64,000 nucleotides of DNA, from contig CATIUR010000005.1 of the NCBI GenBank assembly GCA_949592205.1, forward strand, positions 92,629,277 through 92,693,276, read 5' to 3'. The notes below the pieces were generated by a model. That model ran no database searches. It worked only from the letters and a program-made list of their open reading frames with translations, and was not told the DNA's origin. How positions within the stretch are numbered: position 1 is the stretch's first letter; each line of letters opens with the position of its first letter. Origin of the DNA: Helichrysum umbraculigerum. Lineage: Eukaryota > Streptophyta > Magnoliopsida > Asterales > Asteraceae. The position numbers were made by a program, and so were the translations under genes. Below, piece by piece: positions 49,819-61,946 of this stretch.

Positions 49819-50509
49819 AAGCACGTAGTGCTTCATTAACGATTAAACAAGCATGTAATGCTTCATCTGATTACACAGTAGGCATGTTATGCTACTGCCG
49901 AGCCTGTAGGGCCATCACTGGGCGCGTTGCGCTACTTCCGGGCACGTTGTGCTACTTCCGGGTTCGTTGAACCACTACTTGGCACGTGGTGCTACTTACG
50001 ATTACATGTACATGATGATGTACACACGCTTACACTAACAAGCACGCGGTGCTTCGCTTATATATATATATACATGTACACACCCTATTTACACCATTAA
50101 GCACGTAGTGCTTCATTAACGTTAAACAAGCATGTAATGCTTCATATGATCACACAGTAGGCATGTTATGCTACTGCCGAGCCTGTAGGGCCATCACTGG
50201 GCGCGTTGCGCTACTTCCGGGCACGTTGTGCTACTTCCGGGTTCGCTGAACCACTACTTGGCACGTTGTGCTACTTCCGGGTTCGCTGAACCACTACTTG
50301 GCACGTGGTGCTACTACTGATTACCTATACATGTTGATGTATACATTACTACATTGCTAAGCACGTGGTGCTTCATACATATGCATACCTATTACGCATC
50401 TCAGGTACGGAGTGCCTCGCTACATTTGACCTTAAGCACGTGGTGCTTCATTGTTTATCCAGTTTAAGCACGTGGTGCACTTGAACATAAAGTATGCACG
50501 TAGTGCTAC
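49819..50509. repeat. Array of short hairpins with variable stems (5' LTR)
   Basis: About 25 short near-palindromes of one design follow one another: 4-5 bp stem, 3-4 base loop, often followed by TAC or TTC. Examples are AAGCACGTAGTGCTT, AAGCATGTAATGCTT, GGCGCGTTGCGCT and GGTTCGTTGAACC. Stem bases differ between units, but both sides change together. A 280-bp higher-order duplication is visible (units from 49819 recur from 50099). A copy of the array lies at 56053-56743 in the 3' LTR. Confidence 0.9.
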
Positions 50510-51140
50510 TTTCATAACTATATACTTGCGGGATAATCCGTTGGATTATTGGGACTCGGGATACTTATTAACTAATCAACATATGTTGTGGTTCCTACAT
50601 GGGTAGGTGACTTACTTCTAGGAACCCGTACTTCTAAGTAAAGATTAATAGCCGATACATACTAAACTCCACTATCTAGTAAATCATATGGTTAGGGTAA
50701 CCTACACCCCGATATATAACTTTTGTAATGTCCTTGCAAACTCATTAAATCTAAACACACGGTGTATAACCGCTTTTTATAATACGGATGGTATTATCAC
50801 ACGATTTCATATTAAATACTCTGTGAACTCACCAGCTTTATAGCTGACATGTTTTAGTATGTATTCTCAGGTGGCCAGCAGGATTAGGACCACTACAAGA
50901 TATGCTAGCTCGAGTCGCATGTTTTCAAACTTTGGGACAACACTGCATTTACTTTTGTATTTCAATTTATGTAATTGAAAACCACTATTAACTTTGTAAA
51001 CGTTTTATTTGGTAAATGTATAACTATTTTCAACGTCTCATTTAGAGTCGTTCATTATATATCTTTGTGCTTGTGATATTTGATTTAGTAACACCCGACC
51101 CGACTGCTTCCGCGACCCGAAATTTGAGGGTGTTACAGAT

Positions 51141-51153
51141 TGGTATCAGAGCC
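51141..51153 (+). other. Primer-binding site (tRNA-Met type)
   Basis: TGGTATCAGAGCC stands three bases after the 5' LTR and matches the 3' end of plant initiator tRNA-Met. Confidence 0.93.
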
Positions 51154-51733
51154 TAAGGTTGTAGTGAACTAGGTTGCATTTAGTGGGCCTAGACTATGAC
51201 CGTTAGGCTGTATTCCCCATTAGGTATGACTGGTTCAGGAATTACATCATACGAGTTTAATTTAACATAGCGTAGCTAACTATGTACAATTAAATAAAGA
51301 TGATGTAAGGTCTGAAAGGGGTTATACTGAAACAGGAATGCGTAGTTGACTCTGATTGTTATGTGCTAGACACCCTAGGCTATTATATGTACTGTAGGTA
51401 TATATGAATAGGCCTTACACGTGTACTACTATTACATACTTATATATATATATATATCGAGTATATATATACAATTAATTCCGCTGAACCAAGACATACT
51501 CGCGAAGAGGCATATCGTCGTCTTCCTCACCATCGCGACTCGACACTTTTATCGCTGAACCTCGGGGAGGAGGTACAAACGTTATTTATTGGAATGGAAA
51601 ACCACACATGCTAAAACTAATCGAATCTCTAGACTTTGACCATACTGGTCACGATTGGATTAGTGTTGACTAAGTCCACAACAAATTAATTATCTCAATC
51701 ACAACTTGATCATTTAGATCAATTAATTCAACA

Positions 51734-52463
51734 CCTCAGTGCTTTGGGCACTCACATTCTAGCCTTTGTGCTACATTTGGGAAATCACATAATTACAACA
51801 CATTTTGGCCTTGGGGCTACAATCAAACAATACATGGCACGTAGTGCTACGATTTCAAGGTATGTTGATACCACAACTTGAGCACGTTAGTGCAACCTTC
51901 ACAGTACGTCGATACTACAATCATGGCATGTTGATGCCACACTCATAGTACGTGGGTACTACAATACAAATGCCGCGGGCACTTCATTACAGCATGTGGT
52001 GCTGCGTTTCATGGTACTTTGGTACTACAATTACAAAACATTAGTATTTCAATTACTGTGCTGATAGCACTGCATTATAGCATTAGGTGCTACTTCAATT
52101 ATACATGTAGACTCGTTATAGTTACATGTACGACTTACATATATACATATACATTTACTTAATTGGGCACGAGGTGCCACCACTGACTTTTACTATGCAC
52201 GTATACTTGTATAGTTACGTGTACACCATATATGCATATATGACTGCTCTACTGGACACGAGGTGTCCCACTTGATTGCTTTATGTAGGAACACTCGCCA
52301 TAAGCATTTGTACATTTACCCGCATACATGACTACCTTACTAGGCACGAAGTGCCACACCACGACTACTAAGGCATGTGATGCCTCATACGATGAGTGCA
52401 GTCTAATTCATTAGGATTACATCTATAGTACCTTAGTATTACATTATATAGTCTGTTAGACTA
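51734..52463. repeat. Hairpin array in the gag leader
   Basis: This is the same hairpin design as in the LTR but with even more diverse stems: AGTACGTCGATACT, GGCATGTTGATGCC, GTGCTGATAGCAC, GGACACGAGGTGTCC, TAGTCTGTTAGACTA. It stops about 200 bp before the gag start. Confidence 0.85.
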
Positions 52464-52664
52464 CGACAGCAGCATGAACTCGATTGATTACAAATAAAAT
52501 ACAACGGAGCCGTTAATACGACTACACATCTAAAACTCTAAAGTCCGAGGACTTTCCAACGAACACCTTAAATGATTCATGGATCCTATCTCACTTTGAT
52601 AAAATACTTGGAGAAATCAACACTATCACGACAACTTACACCCGTTTGCCTTTCTTAAAGGAAC

Positions 52665-53675
52665 ATGTCTTCAAGGCAACTGACTTTCGACGAAGCTGAA
52701 CTCGCCCGATACATTGCTCAAGGAGTGACCGATGCGTTACTCTCACGAAATTTACGAACAGACTGTGAGGCCACACTAAACAACCCACTCCAAACGAGAC
52801 CCTGCACTTATAAAGAATTTATGAGGTGCAAACCATTACACTTCTCTGGAACCGAAGGAGCTATTGGCTTAACTAGGTGGATTGAGAAAATGGAATCCAT
52901 ATTCTATCTCTGCGAATGCCCTGACGACCGCAAGGTCAAACTCTCTACCTGCACTTTTGAGGAAGGTGCACTTACCTGGTGGAACACCCAAGTTCATTCC
53001 ATGAACACCGGAGTTGCTTACAGGATGCCCTGGGAGGAACTGAAACAAATGCTCAAGGAGGAGTACTGTCCTAACGAGGAAATACATCAACTTGAGGTTG
53101 AACTCTGGAACCTCGCTGTAAAAGGGAAAGACATCACCTCATACACCACTCGATTCCAACAATTGGCACCTTTATGCCCAAACATAGTAAACTCAGAGCC
53201 CACGCGTATCAGAAAATACATTCTAGGTCTTCCTGAGCCTATACGAGGGAACGTCATCTCATCCGCACCTACAACCATCCGAAAAGCCATACGTTTAGCT
53301 CATGAACTAATGGCGATGAAATCCGACTATGAGACACTCCCTCGATCTCCTAATCCCCATAGCAAGAGGAAATGGGATGGAAATCCCAGCAATAGCCACG
53401 AGCTAACCTTAAGACCTGAACCCGTACCACTCAGTATAATCAAACCCGGAGAAAAGAAATACAAGGGAAACAAACCCTTCTGCCCCAAATGCGAAAGCCA
53501 TCATACGAGGGCGTGTGGCACGCCATGCAATAGGTGCAAAAGCTATGGACACCCAACTAAGAACTGCAGAGTCCCTACTACTATCTCAAACCCGAACGGC
53601 CCGAAGGTCTGTTTCGAATGCGGAGACCCGGGACACCTCAAAAGAGACTGCCCGAGACTTTACAACAACGCCTAG
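52665..53675 (+). CDS. Gag polyprotein of the Gypsy element, intact
   Basis: 336 aa from ATG 52665 to TAG 53673-53675. The middle shows a retrotransposon gag domain: GTEGAIGLTRWIEKME, then WWNTQV, then YCPNEEIHQLEVELWNL and YTTRFQQL. A basic linker and zinc-binding tail follow, with two CCHC knuckles (C-X2-C-X4-H-X4-C) at residues 288-301 and 316-329. A preceding Cys/His cluster (CPKCESHHTRAC) is atypical. The protein would form the cytoplasmic virus-like particle that packages element RNA. Unlike autonomous relatives, no pol frame follows the stop. The intact frame between nearly identical LTRs suggests recent retrotransposition, with pol supplied in trans. Confidence 0.95.
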   Translation: MSSRQLTFDEAELARYIAQGVTDALLSRNLRTDCEATLNNPLQTRPCTYKEFMRCKPLHFSGTEGAIGLTRWIEKMESIFYLCECPDDRKVKLSTCTFEEGALTWWNTQVHSMNTGVAYRMPWEELKQMLKEEYCPNEEIHQLEVELWNLAVKGKDITSYTTRFQQLAPLCPNIVNSEPTRIRKYILGLPEPIRGNVISSAPTTIRKAIRLAHELMAMKSDYETLPRSPNPHSKRKWDGNPSNSHELTLRPEPVPLSIIKPGEKKYKGNKPFCPKCESHHTRACGTPCNRCKSYGHPTKNCRVPTTISNPNGPKVCFECGDPGHLKRDCPRLYNNA

Positions 53676-54157
53676 CGGGATCTCTAAGGTAGGAAGGTTA
53701 CGTCCTTTCTCAACAACTTAATCCTTTAACTCGTTAAACATCTAGGTGTCATCCCTCACACCATTTTGGAAAATTCAAACGCTTAGGGCAAAGTTAAGCT
53801 TAGAGTTTGCTTTCAGCAGACTAGTTAAATTATTATCTGCTAGATATTTGGTCCTGATAGGACTACTCACAAAACGGTCACTATGTGACAACCATCTAGT
53901 CCTTAATGGACTACGACGTAAACGGTTACCTAACAACCACAAATTAATCATACCTCGAACAAGCAATATAGTCAGAATGTAACTACGACGATAAATTTCG
54001 ACACAGTCATGGATTGACTGCTCCTCAACTCCGTCATAGACATGATATGTCTACTATCTACTCGATAAATCTCTCGTACGTGCATTGCTCCCCAGACCCC
54101 ACGCGACCACGACATCATTTTAAATTTCGGGACGAAATTTTCATAACAGGGGGAGAA
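53676..54157 (+). other. Non-coding 3' interior with further hairpins and polypurine tract
   Basis: pol would be expected here but no frame is present. Short hairpins of the LTR design continue (TAGTCCTTAATGGACTA; GGTCCTGATAGGACT). A purine tract AGGGGGAGAA (about 54148-54157) precedes the 3' LTR, and the upstream phrase TTTCGGGACGAAATTTT is shared with the first Gypsy element of the window. Confidence 0.8.
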
Positions 54158-57100
54158 TGTAACACCCGGTCAAAAAGGCCAATTTTCACGCCTATTTTAA
54201 ACTTTAAACAATCGTATTTAGTACGTATTACTTTTAGATAATGTGTTATTATTTTAATAAACGTTATTTACTCGGGAAATATTAAAATATTTTAGAACAT
54301 AAATCGTTTTGTTTAAAACGTAATTTAGCTAGACGAAACTTAAATACTTTCGTATCATCTAAAAATGATATATTAGAAAACTAAAACGACTCGTACGACT
54401 TAAACTTAAACATTTTATTTTTATAAAATGTTCCAACTCGAAACCATTATTAATTATACGAATAAATATTACGAAATTTAAAAACATTATTTATTTTACA
54501 AACGGGTAACGAAACACGGGTATTTGACACTGTGGTTGGAGACCACAGTCCGCGAAGCGGGATCTGGAATTGGGTAAAACCCACCTCCACCCCACCTCAC
54601 TCTCCCATTCCCTTTCATTTTACACACACAAACACTCTCCACCCAATTACCACAAATTTTCGGAACTACAAATCGACCCACGAATTTTACATTTTCGGAA
54701 TCACCAACAAGAGAGGAACAACATTTACAAAGGCAACATCATCATCTTCTTCCTCGTTTGACCTCGATTCGCAATTGTAAGAAATTCCTAAATTTTTAGA
54801 TTTAATCATTTTAGTGTAATGTTTGGGTGTAATAATGTTTACACAACTTAGTTATAACCTAAACAACCAAGAAACCACGATTTTTCAGCTTGAAAATGAG
54901 TTTGATTTGCGATTTTGGCCGGAAAAACGCGAAACCCGAAAGTTTCTGGGCTGCTGTTCTTGAGTGCGACACAAGCCTTGTGTCGCATGGATTACTCATG
55001 CGACACAACCCTTATGTCGTATTCTTGTGTCGTACCTTGTGTCGCAGACTCCATGCGACACAACCCTTATGTCGCTATTGATTTAGCATCACACGCATTA
55101 TGCGACACAACCACTGTGTCGCAGAGCTTCTGTGTCGCACTATGCGACACAATGATTGTGTCGCATGACACATTTTTGTGTCGCATGTTATGTCGCAGAA
55201 AACAGAAAATAACCAAATTTTTCTAAGTATCGGAAGACGTTTTCAAGTGACAATTTAAATACGAAAACTCGAACCCAATAATAATATGAATTATTATTAC
55301 GATTTCCCCAATCAAGAACCACACTTACAAACCTACGAAATCTCTCGTGTTTAGGACACTAGGAGATCATATTTGGACACGACTCGTTACATTAGGACGC
55401 TAGCTCCTCAGGTGAGTTCATAGCCCCTCCTTTTTACTGTTTTCACTGATTTCGGGGGAGATACATACTCATGATTTACTTACTTTTCATTGGTAAATGA
55501 ATTTACAACTGCTTTACAAATGTTTGCAAATGACATATTAGATTCCAACACCCTCGAGACAACTGTACATCATATGCAAGCTAAGTGTGCCTTAGCAAGA
55601 CAACAACTAGAATTATACAAGGAACAACATTTAAACACTTCGTCACATCGACGATTCAGTATTACTAGATTTGGCTAGTTTACTCGTGAAACACAACCTA
55701 GAGACCACACTTACTAATCAAGTCACGATTTATAGAACCGACTGATAGTATCCATCATTTAAGTGCTGCAGGTACTTTTCGACAACTAAGTGATATAATG
55801 ACACACTTAGGCATTATGTACTAATCCGAATAGCTAGGTGACATTTATACGCATCTAGACATGACATGCTACGCCCATCATCTAGGCGGTGATTAGTCAC
55901 ACTTAGATGCATTGTGAACACTAAACTTTACTCATAGGTGTAGATTGTTAGATTACACCTTCAACATTACCGTAGGGTAATAAACGCACATAAATTGAGT
56001 GTAATGTTTATCTGTAGATAGCTTACACTAATTTATGCATACATAAACTGTTAAGCACGTAGTGCTTCATTAACGATTAAACAAGCATGTAATGCTTCAT
56101 CTGATTACACAGTAGGCATGTTATGCTACTGCCGAGCCTGTAGGGCCATCACTGGGCGCGTTGCGCTACTTCCGGGCACGTTGTGCTACTTCCGGGTTCG
56201 TTGAACCACTACTTGGCACGTGGTGCTACTTACGATTACATGTACATGATGATGTACACACGCTTACACTAACAAGCACGCGGTGCTTCGCTTATATATA
56301 TATATACATGTACACACCCTATTTACACCATTAAGCACGTAGTGCTTCATTAACGTTAAACAAGCATGTAATGCTTCATATGATCACACAGTAGGCATGT
56401 TATGCTACTGCCGAGCCTGTAGGGCCATCACTGGGCGCGTTGCGCTACTTCCGGGCACGTTGTGCTACTTCCGGGTTCGCTGAACCACTACTTGGCACGT
56501 TGTGCTACTTCCGGGTTCGCTGAACCACTACTTGGCACGTGGTGCTACTACTGATTACCTATACATGTTGATGTATACATTACTACATTGCTAAGCACGT
56601 GGTGCTTCATACATATGCATACCTATTACGCATCTCAGGTACGGAGTGCCTCGCTACATTTGACCTTAAGCACGTGGTGCTTCATTGTTTATCCAGTTTA
56701 AGCACGTGGTGCACTTGAACATAAAGTATGCACGTAGTGCTACTTTCATAACTATATACTTGCGGGATAATCCGTTGGATTATTGGGACTCGGGATACTT
56801 ATTAACTAATCAACATATGTTGTGGTTCCTACATGGGTAGGTGACTTACTTCTAGGAACCCGTACTTCTAAGTAAAGATTAATAGCCGATACATACTAAA
56901 CTCCACTATCTAGTAAATCATATGGTTAGGGTAACCTACACCCCGATATATAACTTTTGTAATGTCCTTGCAAACTCATTAAATCTAAACACACGGTGTA
57001 TAACCGCTTTTTATAATACGGATGGTATTATCACACGATTTCATATTAAATACTCTGTGAACTCACCAGCTTTATAGCTGACATGTTTTAGTATGTATTC

Positions 57101-57371
57101 TCAGGTGGCCAGCAGGATTAGGACCACTACAAGATATGCTAGCTCGAGTCGCATGTTTTCAAACTTTGGGACAACACTGCATTTACTTTTGTATTTCAAT
57201 TTATGTAATTGAAAACCACTATTAACTTTGTAAACGTTTTATTTGGTAAATGTATAACTATTTTCAACGTCTCATTTAGAGTCGTTCATTATATATCTTT
57301 GTGCTTGTGATATTTGATTTAGTAACACCCGACCCGACTGCTTCCGCGACCCGAAATTTGAGGGTGTTACA
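54158..57371 (+). repeat. 3' LTR of the gag-only Gypsy element
   Basis: Same length and nearly the same sequence as 47924-51137. It repeats the TGCGACACAA array (54965-55198) and the hairpin array (56053-56743). Confidence 0.96.
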
Positions 57372-57451
57372 AAATATCAAATCATAGTATCATGAAAGTT
57401 TGTAACAGAAACTACAACTTTAGCAGAAAGTATGAAACATTTTGTGTCCAT

Positions 57452-60400
57452 TCAGACAACATTCTGGAAATGCATAAAACATTTTCCATTTGCAGTTTGA
57501 CGAAGTGATTCCCTCTGTGTCTGACTATAATGCGCATTAAAGCATTGCATATCCTTCACAAATGCTTCCTTCAAAAGATTAAAATCACTAAGTATTACTT
57601 TTGTTGCATATTTCCTTCTCAGCTGTTTAATCTGGTGATTCTGCTCTGCTCCTTCAACAGCTAATCTACAATCCCAATTCTTTTCACCCTTATAGCTTTC
57701 CATGTGTTTCATCATTAAAACTCCATAACCAAAGTGATGTTCTGATGTTCGCCAATTCATTAGTTTTCTCTTTGGTATAGTTGACCGAATCAAGTGTGCT
57801 TTTGGATGTCCTACTTTGCCCAAGTACTTTCCAAACAAGTGTCTCTGCAAAATCAATAGTGTTGTTTGCTTTTCCTGTAATTTAATTAAATTTATGTACA
57901 AAAATATGTAAATTTTTACTTACTATCAGGAATGGTGTACCACCATACTTAACATGAAATTCAACTGCTGATTTACTGTGATCAATGACTTCTGCTTCTG
58001 TTGTTCTCAAGTTGAAAGTCATTATGAAGTTCAATGTTTTGGTCAAAACAGGGAAGAACACCTAAATTAATATGAACAATTATTATAATTTAGTATCATA
58101 TACTAACATTCATCGTGACTAATACTATGATGTACTCAAATTGACATACCATATCCAAATTAGACAATCTGAAATCTGTATCTTCAGATGTCAGTTGGTG
58201 AACAATTTTCGTTCTAAATTCAACGAATGCAGCATCATTATAAGCATCGGTAGTAAGCATGTTTTCATTCTGCATTTATCATTTTTCAATAATCATTAAA
58301 TGAAATATAAATAAATAGTAATGATTTATAAAATATTAGAAAGTATTAACTTACTTGTGCTTACCAATATATGAGTTTGAAAAAAATATCTTGATACTTG
58401 CCCCTTTGCTAGCAACTTTTGATCTCTGTTTAATATAGTTGCCCAGCAATCAATAACTCTTCTACTGATATTAGTTTGATGCAGCAAACTTGCAACTTCA
58501 ATCCTATTCAACGACATTCCACTTTTGGTATTGAAGATTGTTCTCCTATATTTTAAAACAAAATGTTACAAGAGAAAACTTAATAAGTGTAACACTAAGA
58601 GTGTAACGATATTTTATACATCATAACATTCAATTGAAAGGATTTATGTCCATTGATAAGTGGATAGTTGATATAATTTTATATTGCAAAACTATGCAGT
58701 CAAGAACTGGGTATAGAAGTGCATATCAGTTGGGATCGGTGAGTAATATTGTTACACTTGGAACTTGTAAGTATATTATATTCATGTAAGTACAAAGTCA
58801 TTGGACACATGTCACAACAAACAGGAACAATAGTGTACATTCTAATGATGTTTACATCGTACTGATGTATCTCGATACATAGTAATGCACAAGTGTATGA
58901 CTACTCACAGTATGCACTACGATGCATCTTAAGATAGGTTTACATCAGAATTATTCATACATATTAACATCCATGTGAATGAGTATTAATAGTATGCACT
59001 CTGGTTCATCTTAACATAAGTTTACATTCTAATGATGTACTAATAATATGCATCTCAGTGAGTAATATTCAATTTCTAACGCGAAAGCATACATAATTTG
59101 CAAGTGCATACACTAATATTCATCAAATTCATCTCATATAAGTATATTTATTTATATAATCTTAAATGAAAATAAATATAACTTTCAAATATTAAGAATC
59201 TTACGTTGGTGCGTCAACAAAGCAGTGGATGAAGGTAGACACGTCCTTCTCTGTTTCTGTCAGATCAGCCCTTACGTTCACTTCTTCCTTTTCATATGGT
59301 GATCTTGGAGGAGAAGGTATTTCATCTTCGATTCCAAGATCAAACGATGGGATATCTGATGTGTCAAATACCTTTTTTTGGGTTTTTGAATTATCAGAAG
59401 TCTTTTCTGGTTTAATGGTTGATGGCATGAGATTTCCCTTTGCTGCATCTTCATTTCCGTTAGATTGCTTTACATCTTCACTTTTAGGAAACAAACACAG
59501 AATCTCCTTTCTGAATTGCAGAATCTCCTTGTCATCAGGATACAACGATATTGCTTTCTTAATCATTGCTTCAAATTGTTCTACTTCTTCAGTAATATGA
59601 TCAAGTCTCGACTCCAAACATTCTATGAATCCCTGTTTAATTGTAATATATATGTTACTAACAAGCTTAATTTTATTCATTACCATTAGTAATATATTAA
59701 GAGCTTACATAATACATGCATTAAATAATATTCTGCTGAAGTCAATAGTAAGTGATTGTTACCTTTTTAGTAGTTGGTGCAGGAAGGACTTCATATTCTA
59801 GTTGGCTTAACTCTTTCTGTCCCAATTCTTTCTCAGGAGCTTTAGTTTTCCTATTTTCTTTCAAGATTTCTCCTTCAACGACAGCACCTTCGAGTATTTC
59901 AACATCAGTTTTGTTGTTACAACCTTCTTGCTTAGTCGTTTCAATAACTACTGTTGTGCTTTTGAGTTCCACAGTTTCAGCATTCACACGTTTATCTTCA
60001 CAAGCTGTTTAATTATATTACAAACATATAGTACATAAGTTAACATACTAATCAAATTAATTATTAATGAACAAAATGATATTTAAATGCATCAAAATGT
60101 ATATTACCTTTTGCAGTTTTGCCTCTTTTTTTTGGTGCTTGAAAATCATCATCCGAATCTTCTTCAGGTGTATAATCTTCATCTTTTGGGTCATCAGATC
60201 CCGTAATATCTTTTTCTACCTGTTTCCTTTTAGTTGGTGTTTTCTTAGCTTTAAACCCACTTGTTCCTTCACCGAATTTTCTTTCAACTTTTGGCTTTTC
60301 ATTATTTGGAATTACATTATACTTCTGAAGCATATGAAACAGGAGTGATTCAAGTTGCATGTTGTCGTTTATGGAAACTCCTGATGCTTTTTGTTTTTTC

Positions 60401-61704
60401 ATTACTTTCTCCTTCTTATTCTGTGGTTTTTTTTGCTTCTTTTTCAATCCTGCTACAAATCCATGACACTTATTAGTTTGTATAACAATAATCTCAACAG
60501 CCCACACAGTTACTCAGCATTTGTTCAATTAGGCACACAAATAGTAAGCAGTACATTGCATCTTAAATTAAGTTTTACATCGTATTGATGTATCCCGATA
60601 CATAGTAATGCACAAGTGTATGACTACTCATAGTATGCACTACGATGCATCCTAAGATAGCTTTACATCAGATTTATGTTTTATTGATACATGTTAACAC
60701 CCATGTGGATAAGTATTAATAGTATGCACTCTGGTGCATCTTAATAGAAATCTACATTGTAATGATGCATATTCATACATATTAACATCCATGTGGATGA
60801 GTACTAATTTTATGCACTGTGGTTCATCTTAACATAAGTTTACATTCTAATGATGTACTAATAATATGCATCTCAGTGAGTAAAATTCAAGTTCTATCGC
60901 AAAAGCATACATAATTTGCAAGTGCATACAATAATATTCATCAAATTCTTCTAATATAAGTTATACATACAATAATATTCATCAAATTCATCTCATATAA
61001 GTTATACATACAATAATATTCATCAAATTCATCTCACATACTTTCTGTTAACAAAATTATTTTATGTATTTAAAATCAGAAATACAAATCGTGTGATACA
61101 TATATACAAAAATTATATTTAAGAATGTAATAATAATAATAATGATTAAAACAGATGAAAGTGAATGTTTCATGAACGTTGAGCAGCTCACACATGTTTG
61201 TTCAATTAGGCGCACAAATAGTAAGCAGTACCGTGCATCTTAAATTAAGTTTACATCGTATTGATGTATCCCGATACATAGTAATGCACAAGTGTATGAC
61301 TACTCATATTATGCACTATGATGCATCTTAAGATAGCTTTACATCAGAGTTATGTTTTATTGATACATGTTAACACCCATGTGGATAAGTATTAATAGTA
61401 TGCACTCCGGTGCATCTTAACAGAAATCTACATTTGTAATGATGCATATTCATACATATTAACATCCATGTGGATGAGTACTAATGTATATTATCTTAAT
61501 CTTAACTTTATGAGGTATTAATGTTATAACAAGCATCACAGTAACTAGTATTCATCAAAATTGTAATTGGTAACAGTTATCAACTACAACTAACAAATAA
61601 TTCTTAAATATACACTAATTTTCAGTCATGAACATTCAATTTTAAAAATTAGGTTTACCTCGTTCGTCGATTTTTTCCCCCTTTTCTTTCGAATCTTTCG
61701 CCAT
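57452..61704 (-). CDS. ULP1-like gene B: intact frame, catalytic His and Cys replaced
   Basis: Eight exons in transcription order: 61704-61659, 60452-60108, 60004-59763, 59632-59205, 58545-58365, 58269-58150, 58061-57924, 57844-57452. All junctions are GT-AG with consistent phases and no stop (630 aa). The N-terminus is short and basic (KEKGEKIDER, KKKQKKPQNKK), followed by acidic and Lys-rich disordered stretches. Exons 5-7 have exactly the lengths of exons 6-8 of ULP1-A (181, 120, 138 bp), proving common descent. At the ungapped alignment positions Leu464 replaces the catalytic His, Asp481 is kept, and Tyr540 replaces the catalytic Cys; the Asn/Gln oxyanion position is His536. It cannot be a cysteine protease but could still bind a modifier or partner. 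The nested Gypsy lies only 81 bp past its stop. The gene model rests on splice-site reading, not transcripts. Confidence 0.8.
58640..59060. repeat. MULE dispersed repeat cluster in ULP1-B intron 4
   Basis: Units of the MULE-private repeat (TATGCACTACGATGCATC variants, CATCTTAACATAAGTTTACAT, TTAACATCCATGTG) fill the intron between exons 4 and 5 (58546-59204). The homologous intron of ULP1-A (43200-43316) is only 117 bp. Confidence 0.82.
60530..61490. repeat. MULE dispersed repeat clusters in ULP1-B intron 1
   Basis: Two large, similar clusters (60530-60890 and 61190-61490) share a several-hundred-base order of sub-blocks, with a short triplicated CAATAATATTCATCAAATTC motif between them (60930-61035). 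The intron thereby reaches 1206 bp. Confidence 0.85.
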
Positions 61705-61946
61705 TGATGAATCTGGTTTTTGTTGATTAGATCTCGTTAAAAGTTTCTGTAAATGAATGAGATGTTGATTATGTAATCAATTTGATGAATCGCACTTTGA
61801 AAATCGTATTTTGGAAGAAAGAATTTAGGTCGTTGTTATGAAATGAATCGGGAATTATGTCCTGTTTATGTTGCTTTTTTTAATTAATGTATTTGTAATT
61901 TACCATACTACCCCTCCGCGTGTTTTATCAGCTTGATGAGATGGAC

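Larger units (their letters stand above)
47924..51137 (+). repeat. 5' LTR of the gag-only Gypsy element
   Basis: Starts TGTAACACCCGG and ends GAGGGTGTTACA. In order it contains an AT-rich upstream part, a pyrimidine-rich leader-like stretch near 48350-48420, the TGCGACACAA inverted-repeat array, a CTCAG|GTGAGT site near 49178, the hairpin array (49819-50509) and a CTCAG|GTGGCC site near 50870. Confidence 0.96.
47924..57371 (+). mobile_element. Young gag-only Ty3/Gypsy element nested in the MULE
   Basis: Two LTRs of exactly 3214 bp (47924-51137 and 54158-57371) differ at only a few positions that I noticed (for example 48036 and 49729 against their partners). The target duplication AAATA is perfect (47919-47923 and 57372-57376). 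The 3-kb interior has a tRNA-Met-type primer site, an intact gag and a polypurine tract, but no protease, reverse transcriptase, RNase H or integrase. It must be copied by proteins of an autonomous relative. LTR identity implies a recent insertion, later than the MULE. Confidence 0.96.

Noticed and set aside
49819..50509. CRISPR-like array of regular repeats
   Set aside because: Units are hairpins without conserved repeats plus unique spacers; they lie in a plant LTR, with no cas-like genes.
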